From 79-D21 sp964521575 (GTDB taxonomy: Bacteria; Synergistota; Synergistia; Synergistales; 79-D21), in NCBI GenBank assembly GCA_964521575.1, contig CAZFSR010000010.1:20790-84789 (forward strand): 64,000 bases of DNA, read 5' to 3'. The notes beneath the pieces were generated by a model. The model made no database searches, was not told the DNA's origin, and worked only from the letters and a program-made list of their open reading frames with translations. Position 1 is the stretch's first letter. Every line of letters starts with the position of its first letter. The position numbers and the translations under genes were made by a program. Positions 51,627 to 60,512 of this stretch are shown in pieces.

Positions 51627-51755
51627 CTATGGCCTCCTTGGTCCCTGGCTCTGCTTGTGCCGCGGGTTCTTGCTGCAGATCACGCGCACAACCCCGTGCC
51701 TCTTGATGACTGAGCAATGTTCGCAAATTGGTTTTACCGAAGGCTTAACCTTCAT
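51627..51755 (-). CDS. rpmJ: 50S ribosomal protein L36 (zinc-binding form)
   Basis: 42 residues, easily overlooked by length. Reads MKVKPSVKPICEHCSVIKRH and ends QSQGPRRP. Zinc ligands C11, C14, C27 and H33 are all present, so this is the C+ paralogue. GAGGAT precedes the ATG. Sits between infA and rpsM as usual; its tail after residue 37 is a few residues longer than the common 37-38 residue form. Confidence 0.95.
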   Translation of the reverse strand: MKVKPSVKPICEHCSVIKRHGVVRVICSKNPRHKQSQGPRRP

Positions 51756-51821
51756 ATCCTCACACTCCCATTCCAAATCGACGCTTAAACCCTTCCTAAA
51801 GCGGGGAAGGCCTTATCGCGA

Positions 51822-52040
51822 TCATTTATATCTATACACGATCCGACCCCGTGTCAAGTCATAGGTGGAAAGCTGGATCAAGACCTGGTCCCCCGGGAGG
51901 ATGCGGATGAAATGCATCCTCATTTTCCCCGAGACATGGGCAAGAATGCGATGCCCGTTTTCCAACTCCACCCTGAACATGGCATTGGGGAGCGGTTCCA
52001 CGACCCTACCCTTGACTTCTATCACATCATCCTTCGCCAT
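51822..52040 (-). CDS. infA: Translation initiation factor IF-1
   Basis: 72 residues, the standard length: MAKDDVIEVKGRVVEPLPNA, then HVSGKMRMHFIRILPGDQV and a C-terminal RGRIVYRYK. OB-fold protein of the A-site. A TTG three codons upstream (52049) sits nearer to the GGAGG, so the true N-terminus may carry three extra residues. Confidence 0.97.
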   Translation of the reverse strand: MAKDDVIEVKGRVVEPLPNAMFRVELENGHRILAHVSGKMRMHFIRILPGDQVLIQLSTYDLTRGRIVYRYK

Positions 52041-52128
52041 GCGGATCAATCGACCTCCTCATTACGGGATCTTTGCCCGGAAGCGGCAACCCGGTCAAAC
52101 ATACTCCATTCCTCTCCGGTCAAAGAGA

Positions 52129-52902
52129 TCAACTCTCCCATGGCGTGAGGATCTCCGATCCGCTTTCGCAAACCAGGACCGTGTGCTCGAAGTGGGCGGC
52201 ATCGGAATGATCGGCCGTAAGGACTGTCCATCCGTCTTCCCCTGTGACGACCTCTTCCCTGCCGGTCATCACCATGGGTTCCACCGCAATGGTCATTCCC
52301 CTCTTAAGGGTGATCCCGCTGCCGGGTCGTCCGAAATTGGGCACCTGGGGAGCTTCGTGAAGCTTCCTGCCAATTCCGTGCCCTGCATAGTTTCTCACAA
52401 GACCGTAACCTTTCGGGACAAGGAAGCTTTCAACCGCGTGACCGACGTCACCCACGGTCGCACCTTCACGAACAACCGAAACCGCACGGTGAAGGGATTC
52501 AAGGGTGTTTTCCATCAGCAGGCGGCGCGTAATCGAAACGTTGCCCACCCCGTAAGTACAGGCCGCATCTCCGTAGTATCCCCTGTACTCGACACCCATG
52601 TCAAAACTCACGATATCTCCTTCCTCCAGCCTGCGCCTTCGGTCGGGAATTCCGTGCACTACCTCGTCGTTGATGGAGATGCACAACGTGCCCGGAAAAG
52701 CCCTCTTGACTCCGGGAACGCGATACCCCTTAAAGGCCGGGCGCGCCCCGCACTTGGCGACATAGGCAAATGCTTCCTCATCCAGGGTCAAGGTGTCCGT
52801 TCCTGGCTTTACCCTTTCGCGGAGGAGCCGTAGCGTATCGGCCACGATTCTCCCCGCTTGCCTCATGAAGCCAAGCTGTTCTTCGGTTTTCAAGGTGATC
52901 AT
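52129..52902 (-). CDS. map: Methionine aminopeptidase type I
   Basis: 257 residues. Removes N-terminal methionine. Metal ligands seen in FDMGVEYRGYYGDAACTYG (two Asp), GHGIGRKLHEAP (His), AVEPMVM (Glu) and FEHTVLV (Glu). The ATG makes an ATGA overlap with adk and follows GGGGAAGG; a TTG at 52917 is the other possible start. Confidence 0.97.
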   Translation of the reverse strand: MITLKTEEQLGFMRQAGRIVADTLRLLRERVKPGTDTLTLDEEAFAYVAKCGARPAFKGYRVPGVKRAFPGTLCISINDEVVHGIPDRRRRLEEGDIVSFDMGVEYRGYYGDAACTYGVGNVSITRRLLMENTLESLHRAVSVVREGATVGDVGHAVESFLVPKGYGLVRNYAGHGIGRKLHEAPQVPNFGRPGSGITLKRGMTIAVEPMVMTGREEVVTGEDGWTVLTADHSDAAHFEHTVLVCESGSEILTPWES

Positions 52903-53552
52903 TCCGGCCTTCCCCAAGGGGCAGCCAGAATGGTTTTCATGACTTCGTCGCTGGATTTCTCGGCCTCCACTTCCACGAGAAGATTCCTCCTGCCGTAGAA
53001 GCCGATCAGTGGCGCGGTCTGGGAGTGGTAAACATCGAGCCGCTTCCGGATAACTTCCTCCCGGTCATCGTCCCTCTGGTAAAGCTCACCCCCGCAGACC
53101 TGGCATGCCGTGCCCTTTGAACTCGGGTTGAAGCGGATATGATAGATCGCTCCACATTGCCTGCACCCTCTGCGACCTGAAAGCCGCTCGATGACCACCG
53201 GGTCGGAAACCTTGAAAAGAACCACAGCGTCAAGTTTCATCCCTAGACCGTCAAGCATCTTTTCAAGTGCTTCGGCCTGGGCGACCGTCCGAGGGAACCC
53301 GTCAAGGATGAATCCTTTGGAGCAGTCGCCGGCCTGAAGCCGTTGCTTCATCATTTCAACGATCAACTCGTCCGGGACAAGCTTTCCGGAATCCATGAAA
53401 CCTTTGGCCTGCAGCCCCAGCTCAGTTCCCATCTTGACGTTTTCCCTGAGAATATCGCCGGTAGAAATATGGGCCACTTGAGCCTTTTCAAGAAGTCTTG
53501 CCGCCTGGGTCCCTTTGCCCGATCCGGGAGGACCCAAAAAGATCAACCGCAT
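52899..53552 (-). CDS. adk: Adenylate kinase (zinc LID type)
   Basis: 217 residues. P-loop GPPGSGKGTQAARL, AMP site HISTGDILRENV, GFPRTVAQAEAL, and a long LID with CRQCG and CQVCGG for zinc. Strong AAGGAGG before the ATG. Follows secY by about 10 bp. Confidence 0.97.
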   Translation of the reverse strand: MRLIFLGPPGSGKGTQAARLLEKAQVAHISTGDILRENVKMGTELGLQAKGFMDSGKLVPDELIVEMMKQRLQAGDCSKGFILDGFPRTVAQAEALEKMLDGLGMKLDAVVLFKVSDPVVIERLSGRRGCRQCGAIYHIRFNPSSKGTACQVCGGELYQRDDDREEVIRKRLDVYHSQTAPLIGFYGRRNLLVEVEAEKSSDEVMKTILAAPWGRPE

Positions 53553-53562
53553 GGTGACCTCC

Positions 53563-54852
53563 TTACATCTTGAACAGCCCAGCCCGGTCGCGCCGCTTCA
53601 GGATGCCCTCGTAATGGCGCATCAAGAGCTGTCCTTCGATCTGCTGGACCGTGTCCAGAGCCACGCCCACGACGATCAGGATGGCCGTTCCACCGAAATA
53701 GAACGTGTTGATCCCCATCACCTGCGTCATCAAAGTCGGCAATAACGCGATCAGAGAAAGGAAGATGGCTCCGGCAAGCGTGATCCGGGTCATGACTTTC
53801 TCGATGTAGTCGGAGGTGGGTTTACCCGGACGTATTCCCAGGATGAACCCGCCGTACTTCTTCATGTTGTTCGCCACGTCAACCGGGTTGAAGACTACGG
53901 CCGTGTAGAAGTAGGCAAAGAAAATGATCAGTGCGACGTAAAGCACGGTATAAATCAGGCTGTTGGGCGAGAAGGCCCTCTGAATAAAGGCCCCGACGCC
54001 ACCCGGGAAAAAGCGGGCGATCGTGTACGGAAGCAGCAGGACCGAAGAGGCGAAAATGATCGGGATAACCCCCGATTGATTTACGCGCAACGGAATGAAT
54101 GTGCTCTGTCCTCCGTAGACCTTGTTCCCGACAACCCTTTTCGCGTACTGAACGGGCAAACGCCGTTGCCCTTCCTGCAAAAGGATGCAGCCTGCGACAA
54201 CCGCAACCATGAGCACAAGGGCGACAAGCAGAGCCAGGAAATTCATCTGGCCCGAGCTAACGCTTGTCCAGGTTTGGACGATGGCTTCAGGAATGCGGGC
54301 AACGATCCCCGCGAAAATCAAAAGGCTGATGCCGTTTCCGATTCCATGGTCCGATATGACCTCGCCCAGCCACATCACCGCGACGGAGCCGGTCGTGATC
54401 GTTGCCACGACCATGACGAGATCCCAAGGCGTGCCGGAGAAAATTCCCAATCCCCTAAGCCAGAAGGAAAGACCCAGTGCCTGGACGGCGGCAAAACCGA
54501 CCGTGCTCCAGCGAGTGTAGGCGACAATCTTCTTGCGCCCCTCCTCGCCTTCCTTCTGGAGCTTTTCAAGGGCGGGGAAAACCACGACAAGGAGCTGCAT
54601 CACGATACTCGCGTTGATATAGGGACCCACGCCAAGGGCAAACACGCTGAAGCGCCTTAGCGCCCCGCCCGCAAACAGATCCAGGAAACCTAGTACCCCG
54701 CCCTGCTCAAACAACCTCGACATCGCGGCCCCATCGATTCCCGGCGTCGGGATATGGGCACCGAGGCGAAAAACAAACAACACGCCTAGGGTAAAGAGTA
54801 TCCGACGCTTGAGGTCAGGCAACCGCATCGCGTTGCGGACGGAGTCGAACAC
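53563..54852 (-). CDS. secY: Protein translocase subunit SecY
   Basis: 429 residues, ten membrane helices, GTG start touching the rplO stop. Seen: LGAHIPTPGIDG, plug and helix 2 region GGALRRFSVFALGVGPYINASIVMQL, and the conserved loops QEGQRRLPVQYAKR and DVANNMKKYGGFILGIRPGK. Channel of the general secretion pathway. Confidence 0.97.
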   Translation of the reverse strand: MFDSVRNAMRLPDLKRRILFTLGVLFVFRLGAHIPTPGIDGAAMSRLFEQGGVLGFLDLFAGGALRRFSVFALGVGPYINASIVMQLLVVVFPALEKLQKEGEEGRKKIVAYTRWSTVGFAAVQALGLSFWLRGLGIFSGTPWDLVMVVATITTGSVAVMWLGEVISDHGIGNGISLLIFAGIVARIPEAIVQTWTSVSSGQMNFLALLVALVLMVAVVAGCILLQEGQRRLPVQYAKRVVGNKVYGGQSTFIPLRVNQSGVIPIIFASSVLLLPYTIARFFPGGVGAFIQRAFSPNSLIYTVLYVALIIFFAYFYTAVVFNPVDVANNMKKYGGFILGIRPGKPTSDYIEKVMTRITLAGAIFLSLIALLPTLMTQVMGINTFYFGGTAILIVVGVALDTVQQIEGQLLMRHYEGILKRRDRAGLFKM

Positions 54853-55299
54853 CTAGATCACCTCTGCCTTTCCGCCCGCAGCAGCGATTTTCTCGATGGC
54901 CTTCGCACTGAACGCGTTGGCTTTGACGTTGAAGGACTTGGTCAAGTCACCCGTGGCCAGAATTTTCACTCCGTCCATATTCCCGTGAATCAGGCCGACG
55001 GAAAGAAGCTCGATGGCCGTAATTTCGGCACCTGCCTCAAAACGCTCTTCAAGCGACTTGAGATTGACCACTTCATAATTCACCGCATGGCGGGCGTTGT
55101 TAAAGCCGCGCTTTGGAACCCGCCTCTGGATCGGCATTTGTCCGCCTTCAAAACCTCGGCTCACACCGCCTCCGGTACGAGCTTTCTGCCCCTTGTGACC
55201 CTTGCCAGCTGTTTTACCGGTACCGCTACCGACTCCGCATCCGAGCCTCTTGGGCTTACGGCGGGATCCCGGGGCGGGACTGAGATCATGCAGGTGCAT
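54853..55299 (-). CDS. rplO: 50S ribosomal protein L15
   Basis: 148 residues. MHLHDLSPAPGSRRKPKRLG, glycine-rich GVGSGTGKTAGKGHKGQKAR, RGFEGGQMPIQRRVPKRGFNN. AGGAGGG before the start. Confidence 0.98.
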   Translation of the reverse strand: MHLHDLSPAPGSRRKPKRLGCGVGSGTGKTAGKGHKGQKARTGGGVSRGFEGGQMPIQRRVPKRGFNNARHAVNYEVVNLKSLEERFEAGAEITAIELLSVGLIHGNMDGVKILATGDLTKSFNVKANAFSAKAIEKIAAAGGKAEVI

Positions 55300-55311
55300 G
55301 GGATCTCCCTC

Positions 55312-55497
55312 CTATTTCTCGATGGCTTCCCAGTCGACCAGATGATGGACGGCAGCAATCATTCCCCGAATCTGCGGGGTGTCTTCCATCTCGACCGTGT
55401 CGTTAAGCTTTCGGAATCCAAAAGCCCGGATTGTCCGCTCCTGCTTGTCTGGACGCCCAATGCAGCTCCGCTTCCAGGTGATTTTAAGCATCGCCAT
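55312..55497 (-). CDS. rpmD: 50S ribosomal protein L30
   Basis: 61 residues. MLKITWKRSCIGRPDKQER, then LNDTVEMEDTPQIRGMI. Start at the first ATG after AGGAGG; the ATG two codons on is also possible. Short as usual for bacteria. Confidence 0.96.
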   Translation of the reverse strand: MAMLKITWKRSCIGRPDKQERTIRAFGFRKLNDTVEMEDTPQIRGMIAAVHHLVDWEAIEK

Positions 55498-55508
55498 AAT
55501 CGGACCTC

Positions 55509-56021
55509 CTAGGCCGCCTGAACCGGTTTCCGGTCCTTACCGCGCAGGCGGAGTGTCTCTTCCGGCGTCCTCATCGTCCTCAACGCTTCGAAGGTGGCGT
55601 AGGCGACGTTGATCGGGTTAGAGGTCCTGCCGATGACCTTGGTCAGGACATCTTTAACGCCACCGAGCTCCATGATGGCCCGAACCACGGCACCTGCGAT
55701 AACGCCGGTCCCGGGGGCAGCCGGCTTGAGGAGCACTTCTGCGGCGCCGAAGTGGCCGACGATCGGGTGGGCTACTGTGTTGCCGACTTTTTTCAGTGTC
55801 ACCATGCTCTTTTTCGCTTTTTCTATGCCCTTGCGCACGGCTTCGGGAATCTCCCGGGCCTTGCCCATCCCGACGCCGACCTGACCGTTTCCATCTCCGG
55901 CGACGACCAGCACGCTGAATTTGAAGCGCTTTCCACCCTTGACAACCTTGCTGACACGCTTGATGCAAACCACGCGTTCGGTCAGTTCGGTTTCAGTTCC
56001 CTTCTGCATTCTGGCTGCCAT
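55509..56021 (-). CDS. rpsE: 30S ribosomal protein S5
   Basis: 170 residues. Double-stranded RNA-binding N-part (RVVCIKRVSKVVKGGKRF, GDGNGQVGVGMGKAREI) and S5 C-part (AAPGTGVIAGAVVRAIMELGGV). Involved in decoding fidelity. Confidence 0.98.
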   Translation of the reverse strand: MAARMQKGTETELTERVVCIKRVSKVVKGGKRFKFSVLVVAGDGNGQVGVGMGKAREIPEAVRKGIEKAKKSMVTLKKVGNTVAHPIVGHFGAAEVLLKPAAPGTGVIAGAVVRAIMELGGVKDVLTKVIGRTSNPINVAYATFEALRTMRTPEETLRLRGKDRKPVQAA

Positions 56022-56033
56022 TGGCCATCCCCC

Positions 56034-56402
56034 CTAGAACTTCAGCCCGGCTTCGCGGGCGGAATCGGCCAGGGCCTTGACCCGACCATGGAACATATGC
56101 CCACCACGGTCGAATACGACAGCCTGGATCCCTTTTGCCAGGGCTCGCTCCGCAACCAGCTTGCCGACATATTTCGCCGCCTCGATGTTTCCGGTCCCCT
56201 TGAGCTGCTCCGCGACGGCCTTTTCACGCGTGGATACGGCCAGAAGGGTCGTGCCCTTGTCATCATCGATAACCTGGGCATAAATGTGCTTCAGGCTCCG
56301 GAACACCGAAAGCCTTGGCGCTTCTGCAGTCCCCGAAAGCTTTTGGCGGAGGCGCAGGTGCCGGATCAGTCGCATCTCGTTTCGGCTTCGCTTCCTAATC
56401 AT
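56034..56402 (-). CDS. rplR: 50S ribosomal protein L18
   Basis: 122 residues. Binds 5S rRNA. RLIRHLRLRQKLSGTAEAPR, SVFRSLKHIYAQVIDDD, and the end VFDRGGHMFHGRVKALADSA. Confidence 0.97.
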   Translation of the reverse strand: MIRKRSRNEMRLIRHLRLRQKLSGTAEAPRLSVFRSLKHIYAQVIDDDKGTTLLAVSTREKAVAEQLKGTGNIEAAKYVGKLVAERALAKGIQAVVFDRGGHMFHGRVKALADSAREAGLKF

Positions 56403-56417
56403 GCTCTTTCACCTCGG

Positions 56418-56960
56418 CTACTTCTTCGATCCAGCCTTGCCGGCCTTACGAATGATGAACTCTCCCGCATAGCGGATCCCCTTCCCCTTGTAGGGCTCGG
56501 GCGGGCGGAAGCCGCGGATGTTTGCCGCGAGCTGCCCGACGACCTGCTTGTCGGCACCCTTGATGAGGATCTTCGTCGGTCCGTCGGTCAGGATTTCCAC
56601 ACCGGCGGGCGGTTCAACCTGGATCGGGTGGGAGTACCCGAGGCTAAGAACCAGGGTCTTCCCCTGCATCTGTGCCCGGTAGCCGACTCCGACGATCTCG
56701 AGTTGCCGCTGGAACCCTTCGCTGACCCCCACGACCATGTTGTTCAGCAGCGCGCGTGTCATCCCGTGAAAAGCCCTGGACTGTATCTCGTCATCCTTGC
56801 GGGTGACGACCAGCTGGTCTTCTTCCAGGGACACGTCCACGCACGGAAGAAGATCGAGAGAAAGCTCGCCCTTCGGTCCCTTTACTTTGACGTGCCGCCC
56901 TTCCACCGAAACCTGGACGTTCTTGGAGAGCGGTATGCTTTTCCTTCCAATTCGTGACAA
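56418..56960 (-). CDS. rplF: 50S ribosomal protein L6
   Basis: 180 residues, two homologous domains. MSRIGRKSIPLSKNVQVSVE at the start and RGFRPPEPYKGKGIRYAGE near the end are typical. Confidence 0.98.
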   Translation of the reverse strand: MSRIGRKSIPLSKNVQVSVEGRHVKVKGPKGELSLDLLPCVDVSLEEDQLVVTRKDDEIQSRAFHGMTRALLNNMVVGVSEGFQRQLEIVGVGYRAQMQGKTLVLSLGYSHPIQVEPPAGVEILTDGPTKILIKGADKQVVGQLAANIRGFRPPEPYKGKGIRYAGEFIIRKAGKAGSKK

Positions 56961-56975
56961 GGCCTACACCCCCCG

Positions 56976-57380
56976 CTACCAGACGTAGCAGATGACTTCG
57001 CCCCCCAGGCCGTTGAAACGGGCCGTGGCGTCCGTCATCAATCCCTGTGAGGTGGAAATGATGGCCACTCCGAGCCCTCCCATGACCTTGGGCAGATCGC
57101 TTCTGCCGACGTAGATTCGACGACCGGGCTTGCTGATTCTCCGCAGCCCCTGAATCACGCGTTCCCGGTTAGGTCCGTAGTTCAGCATCAGCCTGAGCAT
57201 GGAAACTGGCTTTTTTGCATCGTTAAGGACCTTGAAATTGCGAATGTATCCCTCTTCCTTGAGAATCTTCGCGACCTCAAGTTTCATCTTGCTCATGGGG
57301 ATATCGACGGTTTCCTGGAAAACCATGTTCGCATTCCGGATGCGCGTGAGCATATCCGCTATGGGATCGGTCACGTACAT
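56976..57380 (-). CDS. rpsH: 30S ribosomal protein S8
   Basis: 134 residues. DPIADMLTRIRNANM at the start, RISKPGRRIYVGRSDLPKV, and the C-terminal GLGVAIISTSQGLMTDATAR motif. In other bacteria S8 also represses the spc operon. Confidence 0.98.
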   Translation of the reverse strand: MYVTDPIADMLTRIRNANMVFQETVDIPMSKMKLEVAKILKEEGYIRNFKVLNDAKKPVSMLRLMLNYGPNRERVIQGLRRISKPGRRIYVGRSDLPKVMGGLGVAIISTSQGLMTDATARFNGLGGEVICYVW

Positions 57381-57407
57381 TTCCCCTGCCTCCTTCTGTC
57401 CTTGCGG

Positions 57408-57593
57408 CTACCAGCTCGACTTGACCACGCCGGGGATTTTCCCCTCGCGGGCCAGCTTGCGGAAGCAGCAGCGGCACATGTTGAATTTGCGCAGCACGGA
57501 ATGGACGCGCCCACAGAGAGGGCAGCGGTTGACTTTCCGTACCTTGAATTTCGGTTCCCTCTTTGCCTTTACCTCAAGGGCCGTTCTCGACAT
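57408..57593 (-). CDS. rpsN: 30S ribosomal protein S14, zinc type (type Z)
   Basis: 61 residues, the short zinc-binding form: CPLCGR and CRCCFRKLAREGKIPGV give the four cysteines. MSRTALEVKAKREPKFKVR start. The longer zinc-free type is not present here. Confidence 0.98.
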   Translation of the reverse strand: MSRTALEVKAKREPKFKVRKVNRCPLCGRVHSVLRKFNMCRCCFRKLAREGKIPGVVKSSW

Positions 57594-57607
57594 CTCGACT
57601 TTCCCCC

Positions 57608-58150
57608 TTAACGACTGAAGGGCATCCCTAGCTCCTTGAGAAGGAGGTAGGCCTCTTCGTCGTTCTTCGCCGTGGTGACGATGGTGATGTTCATGCCTCG
57701 CACGCGGATGACCTTGTCGTAATCGATCTCCGGGAAGATGAGCTGTTCCTTGAGCCCGAGGTTGAAATTCCCGCGACCGTCAAACCCCTTTCGGGAAACC
57801 CCCTGGAAATCCTTGATCCGGGGAAGCGCCAGGGAGAGCAGCCTGTCGAGGAACTCCCACTTTTTAGTCCCGCGAAGGGTAACTGCACAAGCAACCGGCA
57901 TACCCTCACGAAGCTTGAAACCGGCTACGGACTTCTTAGCCCTTTTCAGAACCGGGCGCTGGCCCGTGATCTGGGTCAACTCGTTGATCGAGGCATCCAT
58001 GTACTTGATATCGACTTTTGCCTCTCCTACCCCGATATTGACAACGACCTTTTCGATACGCGGAGCCTCCATGATGTTCTTGAAGGCAAACTCCTTCATC
58101 AGGCGCGGGACGACCTCTTCCTTGTACTTTGTCTGTAAGCGCGGAACCAT
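57608..58150 (-). CDS. rplE: 50S ribosomal protein L5
   Basis: 180 residues. Binds 5S rRNA. APRIEKVVVNIGVGEAK, KSVAGFKLREGMPVACAVTL, and a C-terminal GMNITIVTTAKNDEEAYLLL. Confidence 0.98.
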   Translation of the reverse strand: MVPRLQTKYKEEVVPRLMKEFAFKNIMEAPRIEKVVVNIGVGEAKVDIKYMDASINELTQITGQRPVLKRAKKSVAGFKLREGMPVACAVTLRGTKKWEFLDRLLSLALPRIKDFQGVSRKGFDGRGNFNLGLKEQLIFPEIDYDKVIRVRGMNITIVTTAKNDEEAYLLLKELGMPFSR

Positions 58151-58169
58151 GGCTAAAGAAGCCTCCTCC

Positions 58170-58496
58170 CTACACCTTGTCGACGATTTCCCCGCACTTT
58201 TTGCACAGCCTCACCTTGCGACCGTCATCCATAAAGGCGCGGGCGACTCGTGTGGGCTTGCCGCATGCAGGGCAAACAAGCATGGCTTTGGCTGCGTAAA
58301 ACGGGGTTTCCTGCTTGACGATCCCGCCCTTCGGGTTCTTCTGGGTCGGGCGAACGTGCTTCGTGGCCAGGTTGACCCCCTCTACGACGATCATGTCCTT
58401 TGACGGGATATGGCGAAGGACCTTGCCTTCTTTCCCGGCATCCTTACCTGAAAGGACATGAACGCGATCACCCTTCTTGATTCTCATCTTTCCCAT
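58170..58496 (-). CDS. rplX: 50S ribosomal protein L24 with C-terminal zinc ribbon
   Basis: 108 residues. KOW motif IKKGDRVHVLSGKDAGKEGK, then NLATKHVRPTQKNPKGGI. The C-terminus has CPACGKPTRV and CKKCGE, two cysteine pairs as in the zinc-ribbon variant of L24. AGGAGG before the start. Confidence 0.97.
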   Translation of the reverse strand: MGKMRIKKGDRVHVLSGKDAGKEGKVLRHIPSKDMIVVEGVNLATKHVRPTQKNPKGGIVKQETPFYAAKAMLVCPACGKPTRVARAFMDDGRKVRLCKKCGEIVDKV

Positions 58497-58508
58497 GACG
58501 AAAGCCTC

Positions 58509-58877
58509 CTACACGACCTCAGGGGCAAGCGAGACGATGCGCATGTATTTCTTCTCGCGAAGTTCCCTGGCAACGGGGCCGAAGATGCGTGTTCCCTTGG
58601 GATCGCCGTTGTTGTCGATGATCACGGCCGCATTGTCGTCGAAGCGGACATAAGAGCCGTCCTTCCGGCGGATTTCCTTGTTAGTCCTGACGATGACCGC
58701 CTTGACCACTTGACCTTTCCCGATATTGCTATTGGGAATGGCTTCCTTAACCGACGCGACGATCACGTCACCGATCGAGCCGACAAAGCGTTGACTTCCG
58801 CCGACGACATGCACGCACATGATCTTTTTCGCGCCTGAATTATCGGCAACATTGAGGACTGTCCTAAGCTGGATCAT
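58509..58877 (-). CDS. rplN: 50S ribosomal protein L14
   Basis: 122 residues, exact family length. MIQLRTVLNVADNSGAKKIM, RFDDNAAVIIDNNGDPKGTR, and the end FMRIVSLAPEVV-like (MRIVSLAPEVV). Confidence 0.98.
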   Translation of the reverse strand: MIQLRTVLNVADNSGAKKIMCVHVVGGSQRFVGSIGDVIVASVKEAIPNSNIGKGQVVKAVIVRTNKEIRRKDGSYVRFDDNAAVIIDNNGDPKGTRIFGPVARELREKKYMRIVSLAPEVV

Positions 58878-58880
58878 GAC

Positions 58881-59174
58881 TTACGCCTCCTCGTCGCCGG
58901 TTTCAACGCCAAGTATCGGAGCACGGCGGAGGACTTCCTTAAGAGCCCAGTGCTTATGGGCGCTCAAGGGACGAGTTTCCTCTATGAGAACCTGGTCCCC
59001 GATCCTGCAGGTGTTCTCTTCGTCGTGAGCCATGTACTTTTTATATTTGAGCACCGGCTTGCCGTAGAGCGCATGCTTGGCCATCCGGTCCACTCTGACA
59101 ACGATCGTCTTCTGCATCTTGTTGCTGACGACCGTGCCAATCCGCGTCTTCCGATGAGAGGTTCTCTCCTCCAT
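58881..59174 (-). CDS. rpsQ: 30S ribosomal protein S17
   Basis: 97 residues. KTRIGTVVSNKMQKTIVVRV, YKKYMAHDEENTC, IGDQVLIEETRPLSAHKHW. OB-fold 16S rRNA binder. It ends 3 bp before rplN. Confidence 0.97.
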   Translation of the reverse strand: MEERTSHRKTRIGTVVSNKMQKTIVVRVDRMAKHALYGKPVLKYKKYMAHDEENTCRIGDQVLIEETRPLSAHKHWALKEVLRRAPILGVETGDEEA

Positions 59175-59180
59175 CGTCCG

Positions 59181-59396
59181 TTACCTCCTCGCGGTCGCGC
59201 GTTCCACAGCGACTTCCTTCTCACGCTTCACCGTGAGAATCCGCGCGATGGTCCGCTTGACTTCCGAAATTCGACTGTGGTTTCCCTGCTGTCCGATGGC
59301 GCTCTGGAAACGCAGGTTAAAAAGTTCTTCCTTGTATTGGCGGTGCTTGTCGCTGAGTTCCTCAATCGTAAGGTCCCTGAAATCCTTGGCCTTCAT
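59181..59396 (-). CDS. rpmC: 50S ribosomal protein L29
   Basis: 71 residues. KAKDFRDLTIEELSDKHRQY, EELFNLRFQSAIGQQGNHSR, then RTIARILTVKREKE. Two-helix hairpin near the exit tunnel. Confidence 0.97.
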   Translation of the reverse strand: MKAKDFRDLTIEELSDKHRQYKEELFNLRFQSAIGQQGNHSRISEVKRTIARILTVKREKEVAVERATARR

Positions 59397-59399
59397 GGT

Positions 59400-59822
59400 C
59401 TATTCACCACCCAGTCCCTCTCGGGCAACAAACCGGACCTTGATCGGGAGTTTATGTCCTGCCGTGATAAAAGCCTCCTCGGCAACCTCCCGAGTGACAC
59501 CGGCTACCTCGAACATGATCCGGCCCCGCTTTACGGGGGCGACCCAGAACTCCGGGCTTCCCTTTCCTTTTCCCATACGGGTTTCAAGCGGCTTTTTCGT
59601 AAAGGGACGGTCCGGGAATATGCGGATCCAGATTTTGCCGCCCTTTTTCATTTTCCGCGAGATCGCGACGCGGGCCGCCTCGATTTGCCTTGCGGTAATC
59701 CAGGCACAATCAAGAGCCTGCAGACCGAAATCGCCGAAATCCACCTCGGTGGCTCCCTTCGCACGGCCGCTCAGGGGCCTGCGGAACGGCTTCCTGTATT
59801 TGACACGGCTAGGCATAAGCAT
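59400..59822 (-). CDS. rplP: 50S ribosomal protein L16
   Basis: 140 residues. MLMPSRVKYRKPFRRPLSGR, TARQIEAARVAISRKMKKGG, PFTKKPLETRMGKGKGSPE. Typical length. Confidence 0.98.
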   Translation of the reverse strand: MLMPSRVKYRKPFRRPLSGRAKGATEVDFGDFGLQALDCAWITARQIEAARVAISRKMKKGGKIWIRIFPDRPFTKKPLETRMGKGKGSPEFWVAPVKRGRIMFEVAGVTREVAEEAFITAGHKLPIKVRFVAREGLGGE

Positions 59823-59828
59823 GGTGCG

Positions 59829-60506
59829 TTAACCCCTTTCCTTTGCGCCCTCTTTGGCGGTCTTCCGGGGCCGGTAGGCGGCATCTCCACGGTAAACCCA
59901 TACCTTGACGCCAATGACTCCGTAGATCGTCCGGGCTTCGGCAAAGCCGTAGTCGATATCGGCCCTAAGGGTCGAGAGCGGAAGCTGGCCTTCGAGATAC
60001 CATTCCGTCCTCGCGATTTCTGCCCCTCCGAGCCGGCCCCCGCACTGGACCTTGATCCCCCTGGCACCGGATTTCATGGCACGGAAAATCGCCTTCTTCA
60101 TGGCACGGCGGAAACTGACCCGCATCTCCAGAGAGGAGGCCACTCCTTCGGCGAGGATGGAGGCTTCCATGTCGGGGTTCTTGATCTCCTGCACGTTGAT
60201 CATGACCCGAAGACCGGTTTTCGCTTGCAGTTCTTCACGGACCTTCTGGATTTCAGTGCCGCCTTTCCCGATAACTACCCCAGGCCGGGCGGTCGAAATC
60301 GTAAAAGCGATAACATTGCCGATCCGCTCGATTTCTACCTTTGAAACCCCTGCGCCCTTCCACCGGTCGATGAGCCACTGGCGAAGTTCAAGGTCCTGGT
60401 GCAGGTTCTTCGCATAATTCCTTCCGCTGGCGTACCACTTCGACTCCCAATCGCGGATGATGCCCAGCCGCATCCCCACAGGATGAATTTTCTGACCCAC
60501 GGTCAC
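59829..60506 (-). CDS. rpsC: 30S ribosomal protein S3
   Basis: 225 residues. MTVGQKIHPVGMRLGIIRDW, KH domain with ARPGVVIGKGGTEIQKVREE, and a C-terminal part with GARGIKVQCGGRLGGAEIAR. mRNA entry-channel protein. Confidence 0.98.
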   Translation of the reverse strand: MTVGQKIHPVGMRLGIIRDWESKWYASGRNYAKNLHQDLELRQWLIDRWKGAGVSKVEIERIGNVIAFTISTARPGVVIGKGGTEIQKVREELQAKTGLRVMINVQEIKNPDMEASILAEGVASSLEMRVSFRRAMKKAIFRAMKSGARGIKVQCGGRLGGAEIARTEWYLEGQLPLSTLRADIDYGFAEARTIYGVIGVKVWVYRGDAAYRPRKTAKEGAKERG

Positions 60507-60512
60507 CCCTCC

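Noticed and set aside
58950..60344. 464-residue and similar plus-strand frames in the ribosomal block (also 50125-51390 and 55752-56957)
   Set aside because: All are shadows of ribosomal protein genes on the minus strand.
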